Positions 10,310 to 20,088 of a DNA stretch of 64,000 bases are shown here, piece by piece (positions within the stretch are counted from its first letter, which is position 1; each line of letters starts with the position of its first letter). A program made the position numbers and the translations under genes. Where the stretch lies: assembly GCA_037176845.1 (NCBI GenBank), contig JAYKXP010000029.1:372001-436000 (forward strand), in the 5' to 3' direction. The DNA comes from Paramarasmius palmivorus (Eukaryota; Basidiomycota; Agaricomycetes; Agaricales; Marasmiaceae). Under the pieces are notes generated by a model that worked only from the letters and a program-made list of their open reading frames with translations, was not told the origin of the DNA and made no database searches.

Positions 10310-11974
10310 TCATATCGACACCAAGCACCGACTCGGCCACCAAATTTCACCGGAATGTACATAGTCGCAAAAATCTGGTCCTGGTGAAGCAGTTACGAGC
10401 TTGGCATATGGGTTCTTGGATGCAAATAACTGAACCAACATTCCTTTGTTGCGCAATACCTCTACCCCTGAAGAAACCTCTGTACCCTCGCTAGTAACTT
10501 TGCCTCTGAAGCACACCTGCAGACGCTTCAGCTTCCGAGTAACCAACGGCTCCGTGCACCTTGCTTCTGCTAATGCAAATATAGGCACTGCATAGATAGC
10601 TGGGCAGTTTCGAACCACGAGAAACTCGAGATTGGGGCATAGAACGGTGCCTTTGGTTTGTTGAGATTGGGAAGGAGTGAGAGAATCGAGTAGGCCCTCG
10701 GGGAGATGCCAGTCCGATACATCCGATTCCACGCCTATTACTAGTGGTATCACCTTTAGGTGTTTGAGCGTGGGCGCTGAAGCGAGGAGCCTGACTAAAT
10801 CTGGACCTTTTGCTGCAAAATCCAAAACAAGACTGCGCAGAGCGCATTGCGAATGGGCCAGGAATCCCTCGACGCTAGATAGTGGTAGGTCTGACATCGT
10901 GGACTTGAGACAGAACTCGACAAGTTGTGGAGCGTTTAAGCGGTGTAGGAAATAACCCAACGCGACGAGAGTTAATTCGGATGAGCGCTGCGCAGCCGTC
11001 GTGCCGTTTGCTTCGATGTTGAGAGTCTGAAGGTTGGGGAGCGTGATTGGTGTATCGGGAAGATGCCCAATCTCCTGTCGGATGGAGAAGGTGAAGTGGC
11101 GAAGGGATGAGTGCGAGGACGACAGGATTTGAATGGCCTGCGTCGGGGTCAAGCAGTCGTTAGGCCATGTTGGCGATCGAAACACTACCTCTGTCAAACG
11201 ATTCCAGTGAACCGGGAAGGAAACGTATAGCCTATCTAGCTCAAGTTTGCGGAGTGACGGAGCGCGCTGCAACACATCCTTCAATGAATCTAGGTCAAAA
11301 CCCGCTGTGCTTTTAAGTTCAACGAGTAAAGACAACTCCGCTGTCGACTCCGCCAACTTTCTGCATATTATGTCGGCGCTCGGACTCTTCAATGAAAGGC
11401 TCCTCCACCGCGGCGCATGCAAAAGCAAATGTCGAATAACATCTGCATGGAATGTATGGCTTATAGAGGCTTCTAATGACACAGTGTTGGTAGAAATCGA
11501 TAGGATCAGGGGCACCGTTCCCGACCGTTGAAGCCATGTATGCACCCCTTCTCTCCATCGGTGTAGGAATAAACGAGCTTCGTCGGTGATCCCTGGCCCA
11601 TTTGCTTTTACACGTGGAAAATGGATGTGAATCCGATTCCAAAGGTTCGGGGAGCCGATTGCGACTTCACGCCATAATCGACAGACTCGTGTAAGGAGTA
11701 GGGGCGCATCGAGTGCACAAGGTGCTGGGACTTCGTGCTCAGGGATGCAACGATGAAAGATCTCCCGGAGGATGTCGGCATGAACTTGTCGAATGGGTGC
11801 GACGAGTTGGAGGTGGTTATCGATGAAGCTTTGCAGCTCTTCCTGCTCCGCCTGCAACTGAGCTAATCTCTCCTGCTTGGCCAGTATCAGCTGGCGAATT
11901 TCGACTTTTTCTGTTGATGATGGGACGAAATCGGTTCCTATTTTACTAAGAAAAGGTGATGGGGGTAAGGACAT
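10310..11974 (-). CDS. F-box/LRR-like protein
   Basis: Single exon, 554 residues, ATG at 11974 in the family start motif MSLPPSPFLSKIGTDF. Order of parts: a short coiled coil (about 25-55, QERLAQLQAEQEELQSFID), an F-box-like motif (about 58-110: APIRQVHADILREIF, then LLLTRVCRLWREVAI), then leucine-rich segments to the HSGEIWWP end. F-box proteins typically recruit substrates to SKP1-CUL1 ubiquitin ligases; that is inferred from the family, and the substrate is unknown. It is the parent of the truncated copy immediately downstream (9363-10227), in the same orientation. The 5' flank near 12015-12050 has the family block TTCCCACTCTAC followed by ATGTC. Confidence 0.82.
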   Translation of the reverse strand: MSLPPSPFLSKIGTDFVPSSTEKVEIRQLILAKQERLAQLQAEQEELQSFIDNHLQLVAPIRQVHADILREIFHRCIPEHEVPAPCALDAPLLLTRVCRLWREVAIGSPNLWNRIHIHFPRVKANGPGITDEARLFLHRWREGVHTWLQRSGTVPLILSISTNTVSLEASISHTFHADVIRHLLLHAPRWRSLSLKSPSADIICRKLAESTAELSLLVELKSTAGFDLDSLKDVLQRAPSLRKLELDRLYVSFPVHWNRLTEVVFRSPTWPNDCLTPTQAIQILSSSHSSLRHFTFSIRQEIGHLPDTPITLPNLQTLNIEANGTTAAQRSSELTLVALGYFLHRLNAPQLVEFCLKSTMSDLPLSSVEGFLAHSQCALRSLVLDFAAKGPDLVRLLASAPTLKHLKVIPLVIGVESDVSDWHLPEGLLDSLTPSQSQQTKGTVLCPNLEFLVVRNCPAIYAVPIFALAEARCTEPLVTRKLKRLQVCFRGKVTSEGTEVSSGVEVLRNKGMLVQLFASKNPYAKLVTASPGPDFCDYVHSGEIWWPSRCLVSI

Positions 11975-12468
11975 TGTGGTCAGGTCATGAGTTATTGGAT
12001 CAATTCACCTAATAACAGAGTTCCCACTCTACATCCTATGTCTGATGCTCATAGCGAGTTGAGTGAAGTCACGGGTCTGCTTCTTTTGGCCTGCACCATC
12101 AACAGCGAGACCAGGTCATCCAAGTAATCGGATCGTTTCTATGACCAAGGTTCTGTACAAGGCACATGATGTTGTGAGCGAGTTGAAGAAACAGGAATGA
12201 GGGCTAACACACCAATATCCAGCCGATGCATAGGGAGTGTATCTGAATGTGAGACCATTACTATTTCCTGTCGGATGCCGCTACACCAGCGGCAGGGGTA
12301 ACAGTGGTCGTGGTCAAGAGCAGAGTCGCGTCAAGCCAGCGACGAAATAGATATTATGTAATCCCTTCCGATACAACAAGTCTATAAAAGATGCTACAAT
12401 AGTTGAGATACAGCACGTCCCAGTTCAATTCTTATCTTAAATGGTATCATGTTCCCCTTGTGAATTTT
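11975..12468. other. Intergenic, no gene seen
   Basis: Spacer between the 5' end of the F-box gene and the 3' end of MVD1. Apart from the F-box family promoter block near 12015-12050, no coding or repeat signal was found. Confidence 0.6.
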
Positions 12469-13800
12469 TTACAGATCCCACCTCCCAAAGCACTTTTCGC
12501 TGGGAAGACCATCTGGCCCAAGGAGTGCCTCCGATTCTGGGTGTGTACGAGGACCATCATCAACCTAAAAACACGTCAGAACACGTACGCAGCCACTGTC
12601 AAAAGAATTTTACCTTGGTATGAATCAGACCCTTGACACTACCAGCCTCCCAGACGCGTGAAACCCCTTCGTTGAATCCTTGTGGTACAGCACCCTGAGG
12701 CTCTGCACCTCCAAAGAGAGAGAAGTTGTCCTTGAAGGCCTTTTCTTGAGGGAAGAAACGGACAATAAGACGGATAATCTCCTCCAAGTTCTCCTTTGGC
12801 GCATAAATGACAGCATTGGGTCCTGCGTCGTAAGTGTACGCAGCTTTGAGGTGGCCAGTGGTCTCGAGAGCAAGCCTGTTGTATTCTTCGACGACGGCGA
12901 CAATCGCACGCGAAACATCATTCATGTAGAAGATGGGAGGCGAGGTGTCCAACGCGACTGCGTGGAATTGGTTGGAATCCGCCATCGTCAGACGGGCAAA
13001 GGTGTCAAAGTCCTTTTCCAAGATGGCTTTGGAGATGGATTGCATTCGTCCAGGGACAAGGGTAAGACGGTGTTGGAGAAGTGGGGAGGTCTCGACGGTA
13101 CGCTGCATACCGGAAGTGGAAGAGGTACCCTTCTTTGCATCGTTAACGACGCAGATGAGGGCATGGAGATCCGGCCAATGGGTATGCGGAGCGACCTGAA
13201 CGGCATGCGAATCGCTACCATCGGGTTTGCTACCCATTTCCCATGCAACGTATCCTCCGAACAAGGAACGGCATGCAGAACCGGAGCCTTGACGAGCAAT
13301 AAGGGAGAGTTGTGTAGGATGAGTTGGAAGTTGGAAGAGGGCGCTTAAGGATGCGATGAGAGCGGCGAAACCGGACGCTGAAGAAGCAAGGCCAGCGGCG
13401 GTGGGAAAGTTGTTGAAGGAAGAGATGTGAAGTTTCATAGCCGACAATTTCGGCGCGTTGGGATCCTTGTCCTCGACTTCGGCCTTGCGTAGAGCACGCA
13501 TTTCTCGAATACATGTTTCGGTACGAGATCCTGGCTTGATTACTTCCTCTTTGCCATTAAGCCAAAGAGTATCCTTCTCAAATGCTGGATCAGCACGAGA
13601 AGTTGTCGTTGAACGAAGGTGGTCTTGAGATAAGGTAACAGAAAGAGAGGAATTGGTGGGCAGAATAAGCTTCGTGTCGCGTTTGCCCCAATATCTATAG
13701 CGAGACTCTAGTCAGTATTATTGCCGATAGAATAAGAAGAATACGAATACTTTATGCAGGCAATGTTGACGGGAGCGCTGGTGGTTGCCTGGTAGACCAT
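12469..13800 (-). CDS. MVD1: Diphosphomevalonate decarboxylase (mevalonate pathway)
   Basis: It converts mevalonate 5-diphosphate to isopentenyl diphosphate with ATP, feeding ergosterol and other isoprenoids. Exons on the minus strand: 13751-13800, 12614-13694, 12469-12564; 408 residues. Introns of 56 and 49 bp have GT..AG ends, and phases 2 and 0 fit. The N-terminus MVYQATTSAPVNIACIKYWG carries the family's KYWGKR motif (about 17-22). The GHMP-kinase ATP loop FPTAAGLASSASG is near 112-125, followed by RQGSGSACRSLFGG. The C-terminal AYTYDAGPNAV and SLFGGAEP segments are present. Reading through the last intron would end the protein early as KVKFF; splicing adds the expected tail VDDGPRTHPESEALLGPDG. 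Length matches the family (about 400). Surrounded by F-box genes but unrelated to them. Confidence 0.93.
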
Positions 13801-15377
13801 ATCGTGGTTCAAGAACAAGGGCAAGTTCAATCGATCCACAACGCAGATTTCAATATTTATGCTGCCATCACATGACTGCCGTCCAGCATCGCCGTTGCCG
13901 CTCACCAATCCGCGTCTCACTCCGTTCATTCCGTTGCATACACGGCTAGGAAATGAAGCCCGCAGGGTTTCTATCAGGGAGCTTGAGGATTGTATTAAAT
14001 CCGTCAGTTGATACCTGGTTGATACAGAACTCAACGCAAATTTCAAGAATTGTCATCGCTTCGGGGACATTGATGCAAAGCCTCAAGAATTCAAGTGTTC
14101 TCGTCAAGTTCCCAAACATTCGAGTTCAATTGCTCAAGAGGGATGGAACCCGGACATTCTGCAAGCTCATTGACCAAAGCTAGTCAAGGCCAGTCTTGAC
14201 ACAAGACGGATGCTGTAGGTGTTTGGTCCTAGCCCAGCATCGCAGGTATCATTTTTTACTGACATGCACAAACTAATACTACACTTTAGGATTAAGAAAA
14301 CTCATCAAAACCAGATGGTACGCAACATTCTACGTCTCTCATTCATCACCCACTGTAGCTAACTCTATCCACAACCCAGAAGCGTCGATTCATTGGCTGT
14401 TCACTCAGCAACACCCCACAACTGCAAGCATCGACATATCGACAAGCGTCTTACCAGCATGCGTCTCATGATCACCCTGCTTGATATTGGCTGGCGAAAT
14501 GCAGACGAGAGAGAATGGTACGGCCAGGGTCGGACACACATATTGACTCGGTTTCCCAAGATGCTCCAGAGCCCTATGAAGCTCAGATAACGTGCACACA
14601 CCATAACAGAGCGTCTCCCAGGGGAGAACTATCGCCTCTAGGATTCGTTATTGGGGCTAGCCAGTATGGAGGTGGATAGGCTCAGTTCAAGCTCGGTTCT
14701 CGTGGACCTTGGGTTATCTGAAAGCTGCGAGACCTTGAATTCTTCAATTTGGATGGTGGTTATAGACAAGGCATGGCTACCCGCGCACGAAAGGTTGTGG
14801 TGCGTCGTTTTTTGAGCTCAAAATTGGGTCTGCGTACTGACTCGCTGCTAAAGAAGGGGAAGACGGTTCGAAATCTGTCAACGAAGCGTACAGATCAGCA
14901 GAATACAGTCTTACAATTTCATGTGTTATGTGCAATAAACGAAATGTCCTTGAACGAAGTCTTCCGGATGATGAGAAGATGGCGCCGCTCCTGGCATGTT
15001 TCCAGCTCAAGCCCAAGACTCTGACGCATTCCTCGGTAGAGCACATAATGTCAAAGGGCCTGCCTAAGTTGATACCGACTGATTAACTGAATCATATTGA
15101 CTTGCACATTCAAACTCACGGCGGCCGGCATGTTTGAATGATGGTCCCAAATCTCGCCTGACAATCCATTGCCCAGCTCTCTTCACAACACAGACCGGAT
15201 ATCGATTCCACGATTGTATATGGGTAGGTGCAGGTGTACGAGATCCGTGTAGTGCGGCGTGCCCATGTTCCAGCATCCAAACTCCACGGGTGTCAAAGGC
15301 ATATGTCTGCCCTCGTATTTACACGGGCAGGTGTTGACCATTTGGGCAAAACGTTTATATTCGGTAAATAATAATGA
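13801..15377. other. Intergenic, no gene seen
   Basis: About 1.6 kb upstream of MVD1. The reading frames are short, overlap on both strands and show no family signature. The MVD1 promoter must lie in the part next to 13800; no clear TATA box was picked out. Confidence 0.55.
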
Positions 15378-15741
15378 TCACATCGGTAGGCTAGGAGTCG
15401 GCCACCATAGTTCAGATGAATGTACATAGTCACAAAAATCCGGTTTTGGAAGAGTTACTGTGGGGACATATGGATAACGAATACTTGAACGGAACTTTAT
15501 CAACATCCCTCGCTTGCGCAATGCTTCCACCCTTGATGCAACCTCCGTATCATCGATAGCGTGTTTGATATGTAGCTGCAAACGCTTCAACTTCTGCGTG
15601 CCAGACCACCCGGCACACCTCGCCTCCGCTAATGCAATTATGGGGAATGCATATGAAGCTGGGCATCTTTGAAACACGAGAAACTCGAGGTTCGGGCACA
15701 GGACATTGACTCGGATATCTAGTTGAGTAGGAGTGAGCGAG
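15378..15741 (-). pseudogene. F-box/LRR-like remnant (last about 120 codons)
   Basis: Only the C-terminal end is left: DSLTPTQLDIRVNVLCPNLE, PIIALAEARC, KLKRLQLH, VEALRKRGML and FCDYVHSSELWWP. Homology starts abruptly at 15741; the adjoining bases 15744-15915 instead match the 3' flank of another F-box gene (17929-18085). It resembles the plus-strand copy at 1-856 more than its neighbours. There is no ATG or F-box. The reading frame extends a little upstream (to 15803), but that part is flank sequence. A by-product of unequal exchange in the cluster. Confidence 0.78.
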
Positions 15742-15743
15742 TC

Positions 15744-15915
15744 AGTGGAAAATCTAGAAATCCGAGCGTGAAGGTAGTGGTCACGAAAAAAGTCGCATAT
15801 CATCTAGTGACTCGGAGCTCTTTTCTATCAATCCTGAACATGTTTCATTTTCGGTAGACAAACTTTACGTCTCGATAGCCTCTATAAGTATATAACGTTG
15901 TAAAAGACACTATAC
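15744..15915. repeat. Duplicated 3' flank of an F-box gene (second copy 17929-18085)
   Basis: Both stretches share, in order, GTGGAAAATC..GAAATC/GAATC, GAGCGTGAAGGT, GTGACTCG.AGCTCTTT, ATGTTTCATTTTCGGTAGAC, a CGTCTCGATAGC block and ACACTA.ACCTATACATCG, then run into the 3' end of an intact F-box gene. This marks the duplicated unit as gene plus 3' flank and locates the breakpoint that truncated the copy at 15378-15741. Confidence 0.75.
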
Positions 15916-17619
15916 CTATACATCGTCTATTGGCCACCATAATTGACCCGAATGTACATAGTCACAAAAATCTGGTTTTGGTCGAGTAGTCACAAGGTTG
16001 GCATTTGGATTCTCTGCTGAATCGACCTTGACCAACATGCCTCGCCTGCGCAATGCTTCCACCCTCAATGGAACCTCCGTATCCTCGATAGAGTACCGGA
16101 ACTGTACCTGCAGACGCTTCAGTTTTTGCGTGCTTGACTGCTCAGCACACCTCGCCTCCGCTAATGCAATTATGGGTAATGCATATAGCGCCGGGCATCC
16201 TCGAACCACGAGAAACTCGAGATTCGGACACAGGACATTGCAATCGATGTTTGATTGGGAAGGGGTGAGCAAGTCAATCAACATCCCAGGTAGATGCCAG
16301 TCCGAATTTGAACCTGCGAGCCATGGTGTAGGTTCGAGCACTGGAGTCAATTTTAGCTGCACTAACGAGGGCATTGAAACGAGAAGGTCATTCATTTCGG
16401 TGCTTGGTACTGGAACAGACAGAACGAGGCTGCGAAGAGCACATCCCGAACGTTTTAGGAAACCCACAAGGGAAGTGAGGGATGATATGCGTCTGTGGAA
16501 TTTTGTGCAGTTCAAAGAGAAACTGACAAGATTTGGGGCCTCGATGCAGTCTAAGAAACGCCGAAAAACTGGCTCGGGATCATCAATGGGATGATGGTAC
16601 CGCACATGCATGACGCCAATGTTCAGAGTCTGTAGGCTGGGGAGTGTGATTGGCGAAAATGCGGGCTGGCCACTGGTTTCGATCTGAATGTTTGCGGTGA
16701 AGTGGCGAAGGGAGGTGCACGAGAAATAAAGGACTTGAATTGCCTGTGACATCCTCAGCTCTCGCGGCCAGCCTGATGGTTGAAGGCTTACTTCCGTCAA
16801 ACGATCCCAGCGAATCGGGAGATTATCGGGAAGCGGACCCAAGTAGAGTTTGCGGAGTGAAGGAGCCCTTTTCACAACCGCCTTAAGGAGATTCTCGTGC
16901 TCCTCCTCAGTAACAAGGCCAGTAGTAGGGAAGGGAGCGGCCAGCGTCTCCAGCAAGGGCAGTTCTGCCTTTGACATGGCCACAATTCTCCAAGTCTCCA
17001 CAGAAACGTTCAATGAAAGGCTCCTCCATCGTGATGTACATTCCAACAACTGCAAAACAACATCCGCATGGAATTCTATGACCCTTTCTTGAGCGCTGCA
17101 CCAATCCAAACCACCCCGAAGCGATACTACCAGAGGCACTGTCCCTGATCGCCCAAGCCATGTCATTACTCCTTCTCTCCATAGGTGCAAAAACGTAAGG
17201 AACTTCTCCGTGATCGGCTGACCATCTGGTGTTGGTGCTGGTAGGTGAATGTGGATTCGATTCCAAAGCATGGGTATGCTAATAGCACCTTCGCGCCATA
17301 ATCGACAGACCCCTGTGAAAACCAACGGTGCTTCGAGCGCACGACAGGCTGGAAACCCGTTCTCTGGCATGCTTTGAAGGAATATCTCCCGAAGGACGTC
17401 GATAGGAACTTTTCGGATGGGTGAGATGAGTGAGAGATGTTCATCGACAAAGGTTTGTAGCTCGAGCTGTTCAGCGCGTAAGCGGGCTATCTCGTCCTCG
17501 ATGGCTTGTAGCCTATCCCGCCTGGTTGATATCAAGTGGTGGATTTCCACTTCTTCTGCAGGAGAAGCGAAGAAATCGGTTCGCAGTTTACTGAGGAAAG
17601 GCGACGGCGGCAAGGACAT
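15916..17619 (-). CDS. F-box/LRR-like protein
   Basis: Single exon, 567 residues. The start is placed at ATG 17619 (MSLPPSPFLSKLRTDFFASP), which aligns with every paralog; the frame is open 42 bases further upstream, but that extension is not shared. A coiled coil at about 28-55 (RDRLQAIEDEIARLRAEQLE) is followed by the F-box-like motif (SPIRKVPIDVLREIF..VFTGVCRLWREGAI) and about 430 residues of leucine-rich segments ending in YVHSGQLWWP. It is a near-twin of the next gene upstream (18086-19774), differing by scattered substitutions and small indels such as the extra TEVP residues near the end. Predicted role: substrate receptor of an SCF-type ubiquitin ligase (family inference). Confidence 0.83.
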   Translation of the reverse strand: MSLPPSPFLSKLRTDFFASPAEEVEIHHLISTRRDRLQAIEDEIARLRAEQLELQTFVDEHLSLISPIRKVPIDVLREIFLQSMPENGFPACRALEAPLVFTGVCRLWREGAISIPMLWNRIHIHLPAPTPDGQPITEKFLTFLHLWREGVMTWLGRSGTVPLVVSLRGGLDWCSAQERVIEFHADVVLQLLECTSRWRSLSLNVSVETWRIVAMSKAELPLLETLAAPFPTTGLVTEEEHENLLKAVVKRAPSLRKLYLGPLPDNLPIRWDRLTEVSLQPSGWPRELRMSQAIQVLYFSCTSLRHFTANIQIETSGQPAFSPITLPSLQTLNIGVMHVRYHHPIDDPEPVFRRFLDCIEAPNLVSFSLNCTKFHRRISSLTSLVGFLKRSGCALRSLVLSVPVPSTEMNDLLVSMPSLVQLKLTPVLEPTPWLAGSNSDWHLPGMLIDLLTPSQSNIDCNVLCPNLEFLVVRGCPALYALPIIALAEARCAEQSSTQKLKRLQVQFRYSIEDTEVPLRVEALRRRGMLVKVDSAENPNANLVTTRPKPDFCDYVHSGQLWWPIDDV

Positions 17620-18085
17620 GATGGTCAGGGTTTGGGCTATTGAAGCAATTCTTTCTCTCACCTGATACTAAATGATAAGGTTCCCGTTCCATGTCCCATT
17701 TACGTCTCAATAACAGCTAACCGACTGATACAAGTTTTTGAGCCCCTTGCGTCCCTTTACATTTTCCAATGCTATATCGAAAACGCGCCAAACTTGGAAG
17801 TATCTTGAAGACCGAGGTCCTGGAAGATTCGATGAAACCCCACTGAAGAAAGGAGTGCTTTGAACACATACCGATTCCGACGCAAAATCTGTGAAGCCAG
17901 GTATCATGTCCTTTTGCATAAGCCAGTGGAAAATCCAGGAATCTGAGCGTGAAGGTGGTGGTCGAGAACAAAGTCGCGTCCTCTAAGTAGTGACTCGTAG
18001 CTCTTTACTCGGTATCATGTTTCATTTTCGGTAGACAAACACGTCTCGATAGCTTCTACAAGTAACGTTATACAAGACACTACAC

Positions 18086-19774
18086 CTATACATCGTCTAT
18101 TGGCCACCATATTTCACTCGAATGTACATAATCACGAAAATCTGGTTTTGGACAAGTAGTCGCAAAGTTGGCATATGGATCCTTCGCTGAATCGACCTTG
18201 ACCAACATGCCTCGCCTGCGCAACGCTTCCACCCTCGATGGAACCTCGATAGAGTGCTGGAAATGTACCTGCAGACGCTTCAACTTCTTCGTGCTTGAAT
18301 TTTCGCCGCACCTCGCCTCCGCTAATGCAATTATGGGTAATGCATATAGCGCCGGGCATCCTCGAAACACGAGAAACTCGAGATTCGGACATAGGACATT
18401 GCAATTGATGTTGGATTGGGAAGGAGTGAGCAAGTCGATCAACATTCCAGGTAGATGCCAGTCCGAACCTGCGAGCCATGGCATTGCTTCGAACACCGGT
18501 GTCAGTTTTAGCTGCACTAACGAGGGCATTGAAACGAGAAGGTCATTCATTTCGGTGCTTGGTGCTGGAACAGACAGAACGAGGCTGCGAAGAGCACATC
18601 CTGAACGTTTTAGGAAACCCAGAAGGGACGTGAGGGATGATATGCGTCTGTCGGATTCTGCACAGTTCAAAGAGAAACTGACAAGATTTGGGGCCTCGAT
18701 GCAGTCTAGGAAACGCCGAAGAACTGGTTCGGGATCATCAGTGGGATGCTGGTACCGCATGTGCATAACGCCAATGTTCAGAGTCTGTAGGCTGGGGAGT
18801 GTGATTGGCGAAAATGTGGGCTGGCCATCGGTTTCGATCTGAATGTTTGCGGTGAAGTGGCGAAGGGAGGTGCACGAGAAATAAAGGACTTGAATTGCCT
18901 GTGACATCCTCAGCTCTCGCGGCCAGCCTGGTGGTTGAAGGCTTACTTCCGTCAAGTAATCCCAGCGAACCGGGAGATTATCGGGAAGCGATCCCAAGTA
19001 GAGTTTGCGGAGTGAAGGAGCCCTTTTCACAACCGCCTTGAGGAAATTCTCGTACTCCTCCACAGTAGTAAGGCCAATAGGGAAGGGAGCGGCCAGCGCC
19101 TCTAGCAAGGGCATCTCTGCCTTTGACATGGCCACAATTCTCCAAATCTCCGCAGAAACGTTCAATGAAAGGCTCCTCCATCGTGATGTACATTCCAGCA
19201 ATTGCAAAACGACACCCGCATGTAATTTGAAGACCCATTCTTGAACGCTGCATCGATCTAAACCACCCCGAAGCGATACTACCAGAGGAACCGTTCCCGA
19301 CCGCCGAAGCCATACCAGCACGCCATCTCTCCATAGGTGCAGATATGCAAGGAACTTCTCGGTGATCGGCTGGCCCGGATCTGGATTTGGTGTTGGAAGA
19401 TGAATGTAGATTCGATTCCAGAGAGTGGGTGTGCTAATAGCCACTTCGCGCCATAATCGACAGATCCTTGTGAAAACCAACGGTGCCTCGGACGCACGAC
19501 AGGCTGGAAACCCGTTCTCTGGCATGCTTTGAAGGAATATATCCCGAAGGACGTCGATAGGAACTTTTCGGATGGGTGAGATGAGTGAGAGATGTTCATC
19601 GACAAAGGTTTGTAGCTCGAGCTGTTCAGCGCGTAAACGGGCTATTTCGTCCTCGATGGCTTGTAGCCTATCCCGCCTAGTTGATATCAAGTGGTGAATT
19701 TTGACTTTTTCTGCAGGAGAAGCGAAGAAATCGGTTCGCAGTTTACTGAGGAAAGGCGACGGTGGTAAGGTCAT
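18086..19774 (-). CDS. F-box/LRR-like protein (tandem twin of 15916-17619)
   Basis: Single exon, about 562 residues, ATG at 19774 giving MTLPPSPFLSKLRTDFFASP. The coiled coil, F-box-like motif and leucine-rich segments match the downstream twin almost residue for residue. Differences cluster in the LRR part (for example GLTTVEEYENFLKAV against GLVTEEEHENLLKAV), where substrate contacts would be expected. The two twins and their 3' flanks form a head-to-tail tandem duplication of about 2.2 kb. The 5' flank has the family promoter block (TTCCGCTCTAC..ACGTCCCAT) near 19840-19875. Confidence 0.83.
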   Translation of the reverse strand: MTLPPSPFLSKLRTDFFASPAEKVKIHHLISTRRDRLQAIEDEIARLRAEQLELQTFVDEHLSLISPIRKVPIDVLRDIFLQSMPENGFPACRASEAPLVFTRICRLWREVAISTPTLWNRIYIHLPTPNPDPGQPITEKFLAYLHLWRDGVLVWLRRSGTVPLVVSLRGGLDRCSVQEWVFKLHAGVVLQLLECTSRWRSLSLNVSAEIWRIVAMSKAEMPLLEALAAPFPIGLTTVEEYENFLKAVVKRAPSLRKLYLGSLPDNLPVRWDYLTEVSLQPPGWPRELRMSQAIQVLYFSCTSLRHFTANIQIETDGQPTFSPITLPSLQTLNIGVMHMRYQHPTDDPEPVLRRFLDCIEAPNLVSFSLNCAESDRRISSLTSLLGFLKRSGCALRSLVLSVPAPSTEMNDLLVSMPSLVQLKLTPVFEAMPWLAGSDWHLPGMLIDLLTPSQSNINCNVLCPNLEFLVFRGCPALYALPIIALAEARCGENSSTKKLKRLQVHFQHSIEVPSRVEALRRRGMLVKVDSAKDPYANFATTCPKPDFRDYVHSSEIWWPIDDV

Positions 19775-20088
19775 GGTGGTCAAGAATCAGACTGAAGTTC
19801 TGTGCCTAATTAAAACCCATGACTCGCCTTATAGAATTCCGCTCTACATCAGTCTACGTCCCATTGTACATACGTCTAGAACTCGGAACAGGTGTTTAGA
19901 AGATTACACGGGCCTGCTCCCTTTCCTTCCATTTCTGAGTTCGTTTTGCAGACATTAAGTGAACCGGCAGTATCATAATAGAACACTGATTACTACATTG
20001 GACAGGTAGATATCGAGTGACTCGCTATCTACCTTTTCGTTCTTTGACCGATAACCAACCCCGCATACGGTACAATACTAGGGCGACT

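Noticed and set aside
12680..13348. 222-codon plus-strand frame across MVD1.
   Set aside because: It is antisense to the conserved MVD1 exon and shares its codon structure; no signature of its own.
16850..17092. Apparent 5' extension of the F-box gene starts (for example 42 bases upstream of 17619) and small antisense frames within.
   Set aside because: The start MSLPPSPF aligns in every paralog, while the extensions are not shared and some begin at TTG.
18168..18842. 224-codon plus-strand frame inside an F-box gene, with a similar one at 15998-16594.
   Set aside because: Both are the same antisense shadow in two paralogs, so their mutual similarity only reflects the coding strand.
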